NCBI GenBank assembly: GCA_964390645.1
Contig: CAYMLL010000370.1
Location: 1 to 6,560, forward strand
Source: CAYMLL01 sp964390645
GTDB lineage: Bacteria; Planctomycetota; UBA8108
DNA: 6,560 nucleotides
Direction of reading: 5' to 3'
The position numbers were made by a program, and so were the translations under genes. Every line of letters begins with the position of its first letter. Position 1 is the stretch's first letter. Shown piece by piece: positions 5,119 through 6,560 of the stretch. The notes below the pieces were generated by a model. That model ran no database searches. It was not told the DNA's origin and was given only the letters and a program-made list of their open reading frames with translations.

Positions 5119-6492
5119 TCAATCTTCCTCGGCGACGCAGTACAGGAACTTGCTGCCACGGAGGAACAGCTCGTCTCCCGCCAGAGCCGGCGAGGCGTCG
5201 ATCCTGTCGTCCAGCCTGTTCGTCGCGAGCACCTTCAGCTCTCGTGATCGCCGCAACACGAGAGTCGCTCCGTTTCTCCCGGTGATATAGACGCGCTGGT
5301 CGGCGCCGACCGGTGAGGCATAGACGTTGGAGATACCCGGCAACCGAGTGCGCTCGATGATCGAGTCCCCCGTCCTCGCGTCCAGGCACGACATGATGGC
5401 CTGGTTGGACTGGCTGAAATACAGCCGCCCGTCGTAAAGCAAGGGCGACGGAATGTACGGAGTTCCCCGACGCTTCGTCCACACGATGGCGTCAGAACCC
5501 GATATGTCGCCGGTCGCGGACACCCGCAGCGCGAGAAGAGAGTATCCCCGATAGCCGCTCATGCAGTAGACGACACCACGTTCGACAACGGGGGACGGGA
5601 TCACGTTGCTCGTCAGCCCCGCGCATTGCCAGATGACCCGACCGTCCTCCAGGTCATAGCTCCGGACCCGGTTCGCGGCGCTCGTGATCACCTGCTTCTT
5701 GCCACCGTGCTCCACGACGATCGGAGTCGCCCACGCCCCCGGCTCGTCGCGTTGCTTCTTCCACCGCGTCTCGCCGGTCCTCGCGTCCATGACCTCGATG
5801 TACGACTGCCGCTGCTGATCACGAACGATGACCACCCTGCCGTCGTGTACGACGGGAGAGCACCCTTCCCCCAGACTCGCCTCCATGCGGACCTTGCCGA
5901 GGTCACGTTGCCAGAGCTTCTTACCAGAAAGGTCGTAGCAGAAGAGCCCGGCGGAGCCGAACCAGCAGTACAGTCTCTCCCCGTCGGTCGTCGGTGAGCC
6001 CGAGGCGAAATCGTTGTCGCCGTGATGACCCTCGTGCGGGATCTTCCTGATCGCCGATCGCCGCCAGAGCTCCTTGCCACTCTCGCGATCGAGGCACAGG
6101 ACAACAAACTCGTACTCCGTGTTCGGGTGGGTGATCCCGAACACCCGCTTCGGCTGGTCCTCGGGCCGCGGCAGCGAAGGGTCCACCTTTCCCGTGTCGA
6201 TCGCGGTCAGCAGGAAGACCCGGCTCTCCCAGATAATCGGAGTGGAGCTTCCTTGCCCGTCGATGCCGACCTTCCAGCGGATGTTCTCGCCCTCTCCCCA
6301 CCTCGTCGGCGGCTTCGCGGTTCGGGAGACCCCGCTGGCTTCCGGACCGCGCCACTGGTGCCAGTTCCTCGACCTGAGATCCTCGAAGGACTCGGCCCAC
6401 AACGGGCCTGCCGGAAACAAAACAGAGACGACCGCGAAAAACGCGAAGACGGCGGGCCGACTCCCGATTCGCTTGCTGGCTCGAGTGATCAT
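5119..6492 (-). CDS. Exported PQQ-like beta-propeller repeat protein (BamB/WD40-like fold)
   Basis: This is a complete gene of 457 residues, ATG at 6492-6490 and TGA at 5121-5119. A basic n-region (R4, K7, R8, R12) precedes a hydrophobic core at 14-26 and a probable cleavage site after LWA at 31-33. The mature start has the WHQWRGPEASGVS motif (44-56) typical of secreted planctomycete PQQ-like proteins. Propeller blades are marked by D-x-x-[ST]-G-x-x-x-W repeats: CLDRESGKELW (133-143), CYDLSGKKLW (185-194), VMDARTGETRW (234-244), SYDLEDGRVIW (278-288) and CLDARTGDSII (369-379). Such propellers can be quinoprotein dehydrogenases or non-enzymatic scaffolds. No heme-binding CxxCH is present and no dehydrogenase active site is recognisable, so I infer a structural or binding role. 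A weak AGAAG lies five bases before the ATG. A small hairpin (6514-6526) lies upstream. The gene converges on the CBM9/dockerin gene across the gap. Confidence 0.92.
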   Translation of the reverse strand: MITRASKRIGSRPAVFAFFAVVSVLFPAGPLWAESFEDLRSRNWHQWRGPEASGVSRTAKPPTRWGEGENIRWKVGIDGQGSSTPIIWESRVFLLTAIDTGKVDPSLPRPEDQPKRVFGITHPNTEYEFVVLCLDRESGKELWRRSAIRKIPHEGHHGDNDFASGSPTTDGERLYCWFGSAGLFCYDLSGKKLWQRDLGKVRMEASLGEGCSPVVHDGRVVIVRDQQRQSYIEVMDARTGETRWKKQRDEPGAWATPIVVEHGGKKQVITSAANRVRSYDLEDGRVIWQCAGLTSNVIPSPVVERGVVYCMSGYRGYSLLALRVSATGDISGSDAIVWTKRRGTPYIPSPLLYDGRLYFSQSNQAIMSCLDARTGDSIIERTRLPGISNVYASPVGADQRVYITGRNGATLVLRRSRELKVLATNRLDDRIDASPALAGDELFLRGSKFLYCVAEED

Positions 6493-6560
6493 GAGTGCTT
6501 CTGAAATATGTGAACGAGGGACTCGTGAAGAGACGCGCGCTCGCGCTTCAGCTCGACCGT

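Noticed and set aside
3975..5159. Minus-strand open frame of 394 residues running through the N gap
   Set aside because: It is antisense to the CBM9/dockerin gene and continuous only because N codons are not stops. Its Asp/Glu/Arg/Val-rich text is typical of a shadow frame.
5098..5290. Continuation of the CBM9/dockerin reading frame beyond the gap
   Set aside because: From 5119 onward the sequence codes for the beta-propeller protein on the minus strand. The apparent read-through is an artefact of N codons.

Overview
The window reads as high-GC chromosomal DNA from a Planctomycetota-type bacterium, probably a metagenomic scaffold because it carries a 100-base run of N. Three features support the lineage. 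There is a small lipoprotein with the planctomycete TIGR03067-type domain. There is a secreted protein ending in the dockerin-like repeats (GDxNxD...VLNFLFLGG) common in this phylum and related uncultured groups. There is also a secreted PQQ-like beta-propeller protein with the WxQWRGP opening often seen in planctomycetes. The lineage call comes from family recall, not from a marker gene.

Layout: (1) 2-412 (+) is the C-terminal part of a formylglycine-generating-enzyme-fold protein that runs off the left edge. (2) 413-1273 has no gene I can support; it holds a hairpin and an AT-rich island. (3) 1274-2575 (+) is an exported protein of unknown function built from two tandem copies of one domain, resembling DUF7482. 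(4) 2576-3358 has no supported gene but several GC-rich hairpins and one doubtful ORF. (5) 3359-3811 (+) is the TIGR03067-type lipoprotein, started by GTG behind a good ribosome binding site. (6) 3812-3995 is a spacer with inverted repeats. (7) 3996-4997 (+) is an exported CBM9/DOMON-like protein with two dockerin-like repeats, cut by the gap. (8) 4998-5097 is the assembly gap. (9) 5119-6492 (-) is the PQQ-like beta-propeller protein, convergent with the previous gene. (10) 6493-6560 is its upstream region.

All four genes whose N-terminus is visible carry an export signal (three Sec-type signal peptides and one lipobox), so this is a secreted and cell-envelope neighbourhood. Spacers are long (184 to about 860 bases) and I see no operon. 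Each gene is probably transcribed alone, and I found no evidence that the genes form one pathway or a defence, mobile or other dedicated system. The points most worth following up are the internally duplicated protein, the repeat-associated assembly gap, the FGE-fold protein with no cysteines in its visible part, and the structured leader before the CBM9/dockerin gene.
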